Positions 56,243-64,000 of a DNA stretch of 64,000 bases are shown here, in pieces; within the stretch, counting starts at the first letter, position 1, and each line of letters starts with the position of its first letter. Made by a program: the position numbers and the translations under genes. Origin of the DNA: Tricholomella constricta. Its lineage: Eukaryota > Basidiomycota > Agaricomycetes > Agaricales > Lyophyllaceae. The stretch lies in NCBI GenBank assembly GCA_013368375.1, contig JAACJP010000005.1, positions 1,566,678-1,630,677 of the forward strand, written 5' to 3'. Below the pieces are notes generated by a model. That model saw only the letters and a list, made by a program, of their open reading frames with translations. It made no database searches and was not told the origin of the DNA.

Positions 56243-56521
56243 GTCGTCTTTCCTCCGATTCTAATCCTAGTGTATTCTGCGCTGGTGGACTTTGTCCACC
56301 AGCGACTGATCCGACTTCCACTGGTTGCAGTGGAAGTTGTGATGGAGGATGCGCTGCGAGCGCATCCTCGAGGACCGGAGTTCGGCTCTTTCCGGATGTG
56401 GGAGTTGGTGTCATCGGGTCTGGGTCTCGTGGGTTCTTTTGATGATGGTTGTTCTAAATGGAATGTGATTCTGCGTATGTCGTGGGTACGCAGCAATAGA
56501 AAGCAAGGTAGCTTAAAAAAA
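56243..56521 (-). other. Leader of family H copy 1
   Basis: Between the 5' LTR and gag. Contains three consecutive hairpins with 10-11 bp arms within 89 bp (56281-56303, 56314-56337, 56345-56369). In copy 2 the corresponding bases are within the start of gag, so the damaged copy has lost that reading. Confidence 0.7.
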
Positions 56522-56742
56522 TGTAACGGGGTTACAAGATTGGGGACCTTGCTGTGCACGCTAGACGTAAGCTTGACAAGTCTGTCGATTGCTACGTATA
56601 GGTGTACAAGGTCTACTATTTAATTATGTAATGTAAAGGATTAAATAGGCAACACCGGAAGGTGTTGCCAAACAATAGCATAATCGTGTCGATAAGATAC
56701 GATTAGATCAGATTAGTCGATAAGATAGTAAGCGCCCTTACA
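56522..56742 (-). repeat. 5' LTR of family H copy 1
   Basis: 221 bp; by eye identical to 45900-46120. Confidence 0.92.
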
Positions 56743-57387
56743 AGGTCCGCGGACGTGGGTAATGCCCTGCAAGCTCAATGTAATGCAGACATACTATATG
56801 TAATGTGCTCCGCTGCAAGTCCGCGGAGGTGTGTAACAGCACCTGCTCTGTGGCCCCCTATTGCATCATTATAGGCCTGCTGCATTGCTGGGTGTGCTCC
56901 ACAGGCAACGACCCGCGGACGTCCGCGGACATGGGCAGTGCCCCGCAAGCCCCCCACCCTGCTGCCCCCCCACAGCACCGTATCGGCCCCCTGCAATCCT
57001 GGGTGTGCCCCAGACGACGACCCGCGGACATGGGCAGTGCTCCGCAAGCCCCCCCACCCTGCTGCCCCCCCACAGCACCATATCGGCCCCCTGCAATACT
57101 GGGTGTGCTCCACAGACAATGACCCGCGGAGGTCCGCGGACGTGGGTAGTGCCCCGCTAGCCCCCACCTGCTGCCCCCCGTAGCACCATATAGGCCCGCT
57201 GCAGCACCAGCGGGCCCGCTGGTACTGTGCCAGACGACTACATGTAGAGGTCCCGCTGGCACCGTGCCAGACGGCTACATGTAGGGGCCCCGCTGGCGCT
57301 CCAGCGGGCCCGCTGGTGCCGTCAAGTACGCTACAATGTATGGGCCCGCTGGACAGTGGGACACGCTACATTGTAGTGCCTGTATGT
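56743..57387. repeat. Right end of the long-TIR transposon
   Basis: Begins with the second AGGTC, then inverted subterminal units and the terminal GC-rich palindrome block (CCAGCGGGCCCGCTGG-type), ending ...TAGTGCCTGTATGT against GAATGGCC. Confidence 0.82.
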
Positions 57388-57977
57388 GAATGGCCGGCGC
57401 CGAAGAACAAGAAGGAAGTGCAAGCGTTCCTAGGCTTCACTAACTTCTACCGACGGTTCATCTAGGACTTCTCGCATCACGCCCGACCCCTGTTCGATCT
57501 GACAGGCAAGGACGTCGCCTGGCGATGGGGAGAGTCGGAGCAGTCAGCCTTTGGCCTTCCGAAGTCGGCGATCACATTGGGGCCCGTTCTCATGTTCCCC
57601 GACAACGACCGACCGTACCGCATCGAAGCCGATTCGTCTGACTTTGCAACGGGCGCGGTCCTGTCGCAAGAGTCGCCGTCCGACGGCAAATGGCACCCTG
57701 TCGCGTTCTACTCGAAGAGCTTGAACGCCATCGAGCGGAACTACGAGATCCATGACAAGGAGATGCTAGCAATCATCCGGTCTCTGGAGGAGTGGCGACA
57801 CTTCGTAGAAGGCGCAAAGCACAAGGTGGAGATCTGGACCGACCACAAGAATCTTGAGTACTTCCTCACCGCGAAGAAACTCAATCGACGTCAAGCCCGA
57901 TGGTCGCTCTACCTCGCCAACTTCGATTTCGCCCTCCATCACTGTCCTGGCCGTAGCATGGGCAAGCCCGATGCGCT
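57388..57977 (+). pseudogene. Gypsy family A pol, second part (RNase H)
   Basis: Resumes exactly where the first part stops at 42032, starting with the duplicated GAATGGCC. Reads [12 protein letters not shown], a TAG (57463-57465, CAG in the paralog) and then DFSHHARPLFDLTGK, EADSSDFATGAVLSQ and WTDHKNLEYFLTAKK to GRSMGKPDAL, after which similarity to the family ends. Confidence 0.88.
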
Positions 57978-58298
57978 GGAGATGGCTAAGTTGATCCCTC
58001 GACCGAACTTAGTTGAGAATGCAGACGGCGCGAATGAGATGATTATTTCTTCTACCACTGGCCCAAAGTGGCCGCAGCCCCTATGACTAAGCTACCAAAG
58101 CTGTTGCCAAACAAGACCAAACATTCTCCTCCTCGCGTTCTGCTGCCTTGGAGTGTCGCTCTGCGACACTCCATGTGCCCCCCTCCCGCGTGGCGACGTC
58201 CGCGTCGCCCTTCCTCACCCTTGCTGCTCTGCCACTGACGGCTCCTGCTGCACGTGACCTGAATCTGAATTTCCCGTTCGCCGCTCATTTTCTTCCGC
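57978..58298. other. Unassigned spacer between two Gypsy fragments
   Basis: About 320 bp. It should contain the 3' part of the minus-strand element that follows, but no LTR is recognised. Two strong stems are present: 58149-58158 with 58164-58173 (TGGAGTGTCG/CGACACTCCA) and a GGCGAC/GTCGCC stem near 58193-58210. Confidence 0.45.
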
Positions 58299-59857
58299 CT
58301 ACTTGATCCGCTCCTCCACCTCCGCTTGCGCCTCGGCTAACTTCGTTCCCAGTCTCGGCCAGAAGCGCCTCAGCCTCCTCGCGCTGTAACTGCCCGGCAT
58401 TTCTCCACCCTCCAGAGTCTCCAACGTGTACGAGTTAACGTTCCGCGCGATCACCCGCCGGGAACGGACCATTTCGGTAATAGTTTGCGCTCAGTCTTGA
58501 ATGTATAGTCGAGATCGCTTCGGTAGACCTGTACGAGATCGCCACGCTTGAACACGACTTCCTGTTTCGACTCTGCTAAAACCCGCTTGTCAAACGCCCC
58601 TTTCCGCTTCATGGCGTGCTGAACTGCCGCCGCATAACTGTCCACTCGCTGCTGACCGGCGTAGGCCATCTGTGTTGCGACGGCATCACTTGGCAGGGCC
58701 GTTATGCTGTCTGCGACCGGTGTCCGCAGGGTGTTTATGACCAAACCCAGCAACAACTCCTTCGGCTTGTAGTCCAGGGCTGGCAGTAGACGCCAGTTCA
58801 GGATCTTGATCGCTTCATCAAAATGTGTCGGCCAGGTTCTCGGTACAGCGTCCATCTTCTCGTATTCGTCCTCACCGAGCCCCGGCGCACACAACCGCTT
58901 TAGCACGTGCAGCAAGAGTTTGTTGGCGCCCTCGACTAGCCCGTTGACCCAGGGCGAGTGGGCGGCAACAACGTGCGTCTCCGTCCCCCATTCCTTACAG
59001 AAACTTCTGACCTCCTCGTTGTCGAAGTGTTTCCCCCCGTCCGCCATGAACGTCTCCGACGGTGCGTACGCATGAAATATGTTCGATAGTGCACCGACCG
59101 TTGTCTTCCCGCTCCCAGCGGACTTGTACTTGTAGCCCCAGACATGTTGCGAATACGTGTCAAGGTACAGGCCCACCGTGTGGTAGCCTCCGATTCCCAC
59201 CGGCATTGAAAGGTAATCCCCGACCAGGAGTTCAAATGGGTGACGCCGGGTGATCGGATTCAGGAGCGCGTGTAGGTGAGTTCCCCCAAAGTTTTTGCAA
59301 TGCCCGCAATCCTTGATGCCCTCGATGATCGATGCGTCGAGGCCAGGGCTCCAAATTGTGTCGGTAAGTTTCTTCTTGATCGCATCCCTCTGCCAATGCC
59401 CCCCATTCAGATGCTCTAACCTCGCCAGCTCTGTCACCTCCTTCTTTGTTACGCACTCTACCCGTGCCCTTGCTCGCGCCCTTCGGCCTCCACCCACTCG
59501 CCACAACTTCCCGCCTTCTATGAGATATTCGGACGCCCGGTGTCGTGCTCTTCGTCGCTCTGTTGCGCTGCGCCCGTAATCCAGTTCGAGTAACGCCTCC
59601 ACCACTTCCAAGGATACCGGCTCGCCTGCGAACCGTTGTCGTAATGCTGCGCCCTCGTCCAGCGTCGCCATGTGGAATATGTCATGTACGAGGCCCGTGA
59701 CGGCCTCCCAATCCTCGCAGACCGTCCATTCACTCCCATCCCCGACCACCTTTGGACTCCCTTCTGCCGCTCTGCTCAACCCATCCGCCACCACATTAAT
59801 CTTCCTCGCGACATGGCGGACATCAATGATCTGGTGAGCCAATATGCCGTCTCTCCA
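58299..59857 (-). pseudogene. Third Gypsy family: pol C-terminal part (RNase H end, integrase)
   Basis: Minus-strand pol remnant. Starts IDVRHVARKINVVADGLSRA (RNase H/tether end), then an H2C2-type zinc region (HLNGGHWQRDAIKKKL...CGHCKNF), integrase core (ELLVGDYLSMPVGIGGYH, ETFMADGGKHFDNEEVRSF, AHSPWVNGLVEGANK) and a C-terminal RGDLVQVYRSDLDYTF block. A frame change at about 58455 separates the last 50 codons, which end at a stop at 58301-58299. The N-terminal part is cut off at 59857 by the second family H element; it presumably lies beyond 64000. Confidence 0.85.
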
Positions 59858-60079
59858 TGTAAGGGCGCTTACTATCTTATCGACTAATCTGATCTAATCG
59901 TATCTTATCGACACGATTATGCTATTGTTTGGCAACACCTTCCGGTGTTGCCTATTTAATCCTTTACATTACATAATTAAATAGTAGACCTTGTACACCT
60001 ATACGTAGCAATCGACAGACTTGTCAAGCTTACGTCTAGCGTGCACAGCAAGGTCCCCAAATTCTGTAACCCCGTTACA
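59858..60079 (+). repeat. 5' LTR of family H copy 2
   Basis: 222 bp, TGTAAGGGCG...CCCCGTTACA; differs from the copy 1 LTRs only near the end (CCAAATTCTG against CCAATCTTG). The preceding bases are CTCCA; the partner duplication is outside the window. Confidence 0.92.
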
Positions 60080-60099
60080 TTTTTTTAAGCTACCTTGCT
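60047..60099 (+). promoter_or_regulatory. LTR-leader complementarity (possible primer-site fold)
   Basis: AGCAAGGT in the LTR end (60047-60054) can pair with ACCTTGCT in the leader (60092-60099). No tRNA-type primer site (TGG...) follows the LTR, so self-priming or an internal fold is possible; speculative. Confidence 0.3.
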
Positions 60100-60186
60100 T
60101 TCTATTGCTGCGTACCCACGACATACGCAGAACCACATTCCATTTAGAACAACCATCATCAAAAGAACCCACGAGACCCAGACCCG

Positions 60187-63100
60187 ATGACACCAACTCC
60201 CACATCCGGAAAGAGCCGAACTCCGGTCTTCGAGGATGCGCTCGCAGCGCATCCTCCATCACAACTTCCACTGCAACCAGTGGAAGTCGGATCAGTCGCT
60301 GGTGGACAAAGTCCACCAGCGCAGAATACACTAGGATTAGAATCGGAGGAACCTTGGCCGATAGCAAGCACCAATGTGCCGGGGAGCTTGGCCGACGAAT
60401 TGGCCAGGTCATATCGACCTGGCCCCACGGCAGGAAGCAGATGGCCAGACAGCCGTCTGTCAAGTAGAGCGTTCGGGGCGTCCACCTTGAGTATAGTCAA
60501 GATGGAGTCGGACGAAGACGACTTGTCCGACCCCGAGGCCAATGAAGAAGAAGCCAGCGATAGGGAATTGCTTGCGCTAAAAGTGAAGCAATTCTGGGAC
60601 ACCACCGATGTTGTTAGCGAACATCGACGAAGACGACTAGAGGAACGAGCGGATAGGCTTGTTCTACGATCAACCGGAGCACAGTCCGTTGCAGAAATGG
60701 TCGTACAGGAGTATGCCGACCGATACTTGGAAGCGCTGTCCGTAGTAGTTACGGAATACAGGAAGAAGTACCCTAAGGGAACTTCGAATTCAGCAGTCAG
60801 CTCGATCGCTGGGACTCCTATACCTAAGAAAGCTCCGCTCAACAAAGGAAAAGGTCGTTGGGATGACCTTTTCACCCCGCAAGCAGTGGCCTCGGGATCG
60901 AACCAGCCTCTTGATGAGGCTGCTATGGCAGTATCTGCGCTGCACCAAGCGCGCCAGTTAGGAGAATCTGACGAAGATTATCGTCGTCGGGCCGCGGCAG
61001 CGAAACGCGAAAGAATGACTCGCGAAGAGCACCTTGCGCAACCACAAGGTCCCCGATGGGCCCCTGTTAGTGAGTCTACATTAGACCCACCCACTGAGCG
61101 TAAGGACACGAATTCGCAACTAGCTGGCACTGAAAGCGTGCCAGCTATTCAAGTACCTCCGGAGGCTAAGGATGGCCGTGTTCCATTAGCGAAAGAGTGG
61201 AACAACCGGATCGCTTACCAGCGTCTGAGAAATGCTGATCTATCACGGAGCAAGTTTACGAATTATGACGACCAAGGAGTCGTCTTTGAAGGACATATGC
61301 CTGTGGATGAGATGGCGAGGCAATGGGCCTCGCAAACTCAAGGTTCGGATGGTGGGTTAGTAACTGGATTGGAAGCCGTCGAAAAGAATAATTCGACGGC
61401 GATAGCTAATGGTCGTCGAGACATGCGGGTTCGAATAAGTGAACCCGCAGAATATGCGCAGCCTCGAGCTCAGACTCGAGGCTATTCAATGCCTGCTCCG
61501 ATCCGCCGGAGTCAATCAATTGCGGACGGAATACATGCTGCCGGAGAGCAGCATAAAACTAAGATGCATGAGCGATTGCATCAATTAATGCACGAGCGTT
61601 TGTCGGTACGACTGTCGCTTCCGGACAGGATGAAATCTCGGCGTGCGGACTCAAAGTCCGTAGGCACTTATAGTGGAAGTGCAAAGTTCGGCGACCTTGA
61701 AGAATGGCTGTCGAGCCTCGTCGTGATGCTGGCAGTGAGCCAGTTTGGAGGAGAAGAACGCGACCAAGAGCGCGTTCTGATAACATCCGAGTTTCTCGAT
61801 GGCGAAGCTCGAAAGTGGTACAATCGCCACGTTATACATGTAAACCGCGAGAAGCAGTTCTGGACGTTTGAAGACGTCGTACTTGGATTGTATGACCGGT
61901 TCGTGCTACCCTCAACCATGCAAGATGCTCGTAACGACTTTAATGCCGTTACTTACTCGGCGAGCAAAGGAATACAAGGTTTATATGATGACCTTGTGGA
62001 CCATGCCATGAATATGGCAGCAAGAACGGACGATTGGACGTTCCTGGAGAAATTCCTCAAGACACTTCCGCGTGAGATGCGGAAGGCATTATTCGATGAC
62101 GGGCTATCACCCGAAATCAACACGGTCCAAGAGTTCCTAGCGGTGGGCTTAGCACACCAAGCCACCCAGAAGACGGCTGATTACTTTGAGCGGAACATAA
62201 CCGCTCAGCGAAATCAACCGAGTCAACCGCGGAAACCAGATGGGGGGCGAGTGAACACCCCACAAAACAATTTCAACAGGACTCGACGTGTGTTTGGCGC
62301 ACTTAATGAAAAACCATACGCCAAGCTAGCGTATCAGGATCAACCGGGACGTGGAGAGCAAAAGCTCCACGTCGAGAAACCAGCGATGAAGACAGGAGAT
62401 CGTCCGCGTTACGATCAACCTAAAAACCACGATCATCACAACCACCCTCCGGGGGAAGTGTGCTTTAATTGTGGAAAACTAGGGCATTTTGCAAAAGATT
62501 GCAAACAGCCCAAGAAACAGCGAGCGTTCCTAAGGGCCGCACGTACAGCGGCACCTGACGCGGCAAGTGAAGCGGACGATGAAGACACGTCTCCCGAGGA
62601 CCCGGACGGACGAGACAATGGACGCCCTGATACAGAGGCGGACAATGAAGACGAAGGCGATGAGTTCGTAGACATGGAGGTCTACGAAAATGAATACTAT
62701 GCTCGGGACGATGAGACCGAGCGTATGTTTGCAATGACAGAAGTAATTGCGTCAGAAGAACGCAATGATAAACCACCAGTTCGCAAAGTTAAAGTGCGGA
62801 CGGGGAGGGACAAAATTGATCGTCCCGTAGTTCCGATAAAGGACAAGGAGTGCCTTGTCACCTACATTAACGTAGGTGGACATGAGGCTTGGACCCTCTG
62901 GGATTCCGGGAGTACGACTACCGGACTTACGCCGTCATTCGCTCAAGTGGCCGATATTCGAGTGTTTCCGTTGGAGGATCCATTAATCCTCCAGCTCGGA
63001 ACTAAAGGAAGTCGGGCCACAGTAAATTTTGGCACGACGGTGGAAGCCGTTCTTCCAGGGTTTAAAGGCAAGGTTTACATGGACCTTGCTAACTTTGATC

Positions 63101-63273
63101 GATACGACGTGATTATAGGCACGCCGTTTATGCGCGCAAACAACGTCGTGCTGGACTTTAACCGTGACGAAGTTGTCGTCAATGGAGTCGCTACACCAGC
63201 GACTAAAGTAAAAATGGAGGATACCGATGGCCGAGTTAGACGCCATCGGTCATTGGAGAAACGAAGAGAATGA
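60187..63273 (+). CDS. Family H gag-protease, copy 2 (intact)
   Basis: 1,028 aa. The N-terminus is Pro/Ser-rich and then acidic (MESDEDDLSDPEANEEEA). The middle holds the gag core (about residues 480-690; KFGDLEEWLSSLVVMLAV, FLDGEARKWYNRHVIHV, LEKFLKTLPREMRKALF), followed by a zinc knuckle CFNCGKLGHFAKDC (about residue 760), a Glu/Asp linker, and an aspartic protease with WDSGSTTTGLTP and DVIIGTPFMRANN. Long for a fungal gag because protease is fused in the same frame. Ends at UGA with CUA next. The frame tolerates dozens of embedded short inverted repeats. Confidence 0.92.
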   Translation: MTPTPTSGKSRTPVFEDALAAHPPSQLPLQPVEVGSVAGGQSPPAQNTLGLESEEPWPIASTNVPGSLADELARSYRPGPTAGSRWPDSRLSSRAFGASTLSIVKMESDEDDLSDPEANEEEASDRELLALKVKQFWDTTDVVSEHRRRRLEERADRLVLRSTGAQSVAEMVVQEYADRYLEALSVVVTEYRKKYPKGTSNSAVSSIAGTPIPKKAPLNKGKGRWDDLFTPQAVASGSNQPLDEAAMAVSALHQARQLGESDEDYRRRAAAAKRERMTREEHLAQPQGPRWAPVSESTLDPPTERKDTNSQLAGTESVPAIQVPPEAKDGRVPLAKEWNNRIAYQRLRNADLSRSKFTNYDDQGVVFEGHMPVDEMARQWASQTQGSDGGLVTGLEAVEKNNSTAIANGRRDMRVRISEPAEYAQPRAQTRGYSMPAPIRRSQSIADGIHAAGEQHKTKMHERLHQLMHERLSVRLSLPDRMKSRRADSKSVGTYSGSAKFGDLEEWLSSLVVMLAVSQFGGEERDQERVLITSEFLDGEARKWYNRHVIHVNREKQFWTFEDVVLGLYDRFVLPSTMQDARNDFNAVTYSASKGIQGLYDDLVDHAMNMAARTDDWTFLEKFLKTLPREMRKALFDDGLSPEINTVQEFLAVGLAHQATQKTADYFERNITAQRNQPSQPRKPDGGRVNTPQNNFNRTRRVFGALNEKPYAKLAYQDQPGRGEQKLHVEKPAMKTGDRPRYDQPKNHDHHNHPPGEVCFNCGKLGHFAKDCKQPKKQRAFLRAARTAAPDAASEADDEDTSPEDPDGRDNGRPDTEADNEDEGDEFVDMEVYENEYYARDDETERMFAMTEVIASEERNDKPPVRKVKVRTGRDKIDRPVVPIKDKECLVTYINVGGHEAWTLWDSGSTTTGLTPSFAQVADIRVFPLEDPLILQLGTKGSRATVNFGTTVEAVLPGFKGKVYMDLANFDRYDVIIGTPFMRANNVVLDFNRDEVVVNGVATPATKVKMEDTDGRVRRHRSLEKRRE

Positions 63274-63276
63274 CTA
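63271..63276 (+). promoter_or_regulatory. UGA CUA readthrough stop (copy 2)
   Basis: TGA at 63271-63273 followed by CTA; the downstream frame is open to the window end in phase with gag. Identical to copy 1. Confidence 0.7.
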
Positions 63277-64000
63277 AAAGTCACAGTAGAAGATGATGAT
63301 GATCCTGATAACGAGGGTAGGCCGATAAACAGCCTACCAAAGGATCACCCAGCACTTCTATTATCCGATGAAGAGTTTCAAGAAACTCTTAAGGAGGGGG
63401 ATAAGCCACCTCCGAAGAAGAGAAAACCCCAACGACAACAGCAGAAGGCACAACACGAGCCTTCGAACGAACGAGCACGGACTCACGAGCCATGCGAAGA
63501 ACGCCAGCGCGATAATGAAGCGCGTAAGACGAGCGGGGCCGAGAAGGATACGGAATCAGAGCCGTATACGAATGCGAGTAATCGATCATTATGGGATAGA
63601 CCAAACCCACATCCACAATGGATGCCGCAAGAATGGAACGCAGTAATAGCGTCAATGCGGGCTCACGAAGGAAGAAATGTAGGCACGCGAGGACAAGTGT
63701 ACCGAAATCCACGGCCTGAGGAAGTATCGGAGCCAACGGAAATGAATTTCCCGGTGAATATACAACGGGCTAAACGGCCGTTGTATCGGTTACCAGTGAA
63801 GGATGAGAGTGACTTTGCTCTCGTAAAACTACGAGCTAGGTTTGATGTTAAACCCAGCAATAAAGACACAGCGCACATTCGCGCTGCAAGAACGGTGAAC
63901 GGAAAAGGTAAGGCACCCAATGGAGGCCTTACCGCGGAAGATTATCCACGACTTCGACAGCAATGGCATGACGAATTCGAAGATATGGTGGGTGGTACAA
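63274..64000 (+). CDS. Family H pol, copy 2 (5' part)
   Basis: Open in the gag frame from the CUA codon on. An acidic start (VEDDDDPDNEGRP) and a basic, low-complexity linker (KPPPKKRKPQRQQQ) lead to the segment matching copy 1 from MPQEWNAVIASM onward. Catalytic domains are beyond the window end. Compared with copy 1 the linker lacks a few codons around 63615. Confidence 0.85.

Larger units (their letters stand above)
46026..56369. repeat. Pervasive short hairpins across Gypsy family H
   Basis: Perfect examples (arm/arm): 46026-46034/46039-46047; 46898-46907/46924-46933; 47291-47299/47308-47316; 47612-47621/47629-47638; 47718-47728/47732-47742; 47801-47808/47817-47824; 49737-49744/49756-49763; 50930-50938/50944-50952; 51753-51759/51767-51773; 53888-53895/53900-53907; 54016-54023/54028-54035; 55283-55291/55298-55306; 55318-55325/55334-55341; 55366-55374/55383-55391; 56281-56290/56294-56303; 56314-56323/56328-56337; 56345-56355/56359-56369. 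They occur in LTR, extra ORF, pol, gag and leader, on coding and non-coding DNA alike. Confidence 0.85.
45900..56742 (-). mobile_element. Complete Gypsy chromovirus, family H, copy 1
   Basis: 10,843 bp, minus strand, flanked by AGGTC and bounded by two 221-bp LTRs that look identical, so insertion is recent. Transcript order: 5' LTR (56742-56522), gag-protease (56242-53493, damaged), pol (53492-49593) in the same frame after one UGA, an extra 990-codon ORF (49468-46496), purine tract, 3' LTR (46120-45900). The whole element, LTR included, is crowded with short hairpins. It is inserted inside the right array of the long-TIR transposon. A 160-bp deletion and a one-base deletion in gag mean this copy needs help from intact copies. 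Confidence 0.92.
42033..57387. mobile_element. DNA transposon with long terminal inverted repeats (non-autonomous)
   Basis: About 4.5 kb once the nested Gypsy (45900-56742) is removed. Ends are inverted copies: left CAGGTAGGGGCATTACAATG, right (reversed) ACATACAGGCACTACAATG, and the inversion continues for several hundred bp through CCAGCGGGCCCGCTGG palindromes and TACATGTAG words. 8-bp duplication GAATGGCC flanks it, confirmed by an empty-site paralog. The interior (43610-45130) has no transposase frame. Eight-bp duplications fit hAT and some KDZ elements; the superfamily is not established. Confidence 0.82.
38495..57977 (+). mobile_element. Gypsy family A element, split by nested insertions
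   Basis: LTR (38495-38884), gag (39011-40255) and the first part of pol (to 42032) lie left of a 15.4 kb insertion; pol resumes at 57388 and continues to about 57977, where similarity to the family stops inside the RNase H / tether region. No 3' LTR is seen. The two halves rejoin exactly when one copy of GAATGGCC is removed, matching the uninterrupted paralog at 33090. Three stops arise from single C-to-T or G-to-A type changes, so the element is dead. Confidence 0.88.
59858..64000 (+). mobile_element. Gypsy family H, copy 2 (5' part, runs off window)
   Basis: LTR, leader, an intact gag-protease frame, the UGA-CUA junction and the start of pol. Opposite orientation to copy 1 and about 3 kb away, so the two form a large inverted pair. 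Differences from copy 1 are scattered single bases plus the two gag lesions of copy 1. Inserted in the third-family Gypsy pol. Confidence 0.92.

Overview
This window looks like basidiomycete DNA, most likely from an Agaricomycete. The host genes are split by many introns of about 48-60 nt. It carries a Tad-type LINE, several Ty3/Gypsy chromoviruses and a KDZ transposase with a CxC2 cysteine cluster. The protein families present (ATG1 kinase, GH5 steryl-glucosidase-like, SFM1, alginate-lyase fold) fit a fungus. No species can be named from the sequence.

Layout. 1-9792 is dominated by an 8.7 kb full-length Tad-like LINE on the minus strand (1112-9775), with a 29-nt poly(A) tail and a target-site duplication. 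9871-25416 is ordinary gene-dense DNA with six spliced genes: GH5 sterylglucosidase-like (+), Clp1-like candidate (-), alginate-lyase-like secreted protein (+), ATG1 kinase (+), SFM1 SPOUT methyltransferase (-), and an acidic/basic nuclear-type protein (+). I traced splice junctions by hand; for the GH5, alginate-lyase, ATG1, SFM1 and Clp1-like genes the proposed exons give complete open frames.

26645-64000 is nested mobile DNA. In order: a KDZ transposase gene with a solo LTR at its 3' end; a minus-strand gene with about ten SDFDF repeats; an internally deleted Gypsy (family A); a 3.3 kb block with two TATA-box genes, one encoding an arginine-rich protein resembling ssDNA-virus capsids; then a second family A Gypsy. 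That second Gypsy is split by a DNA transposon with long terminal inverted repeats and an 8-bp target duplication. The DNA transposon is itself split by a complete 10.8 kb Gypsy (family H, copy 1, minus strand, identical LTRs by eye). A fragment of a third Gypsy follows, interrupted by a second family H copy (+) that runs off the window.

Most notable: family H is filled, in LTR, gag, pol and an extra 990-aa ORF, with short near-perfect hairpins (arms 7-11 bp, loops 3-16 nt) spaced tens of bases apart. It joins gag-protease to pol through one in-frame UGA followed by CUA, a known readthrough context. Family A instead has a G GGT TTT slippery heptamer immediately before the gag stop, with pol in the -1 frame. 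The capsid-like gene pair and the hairpin-rich retroelement are the best candidates for undescribed biology.
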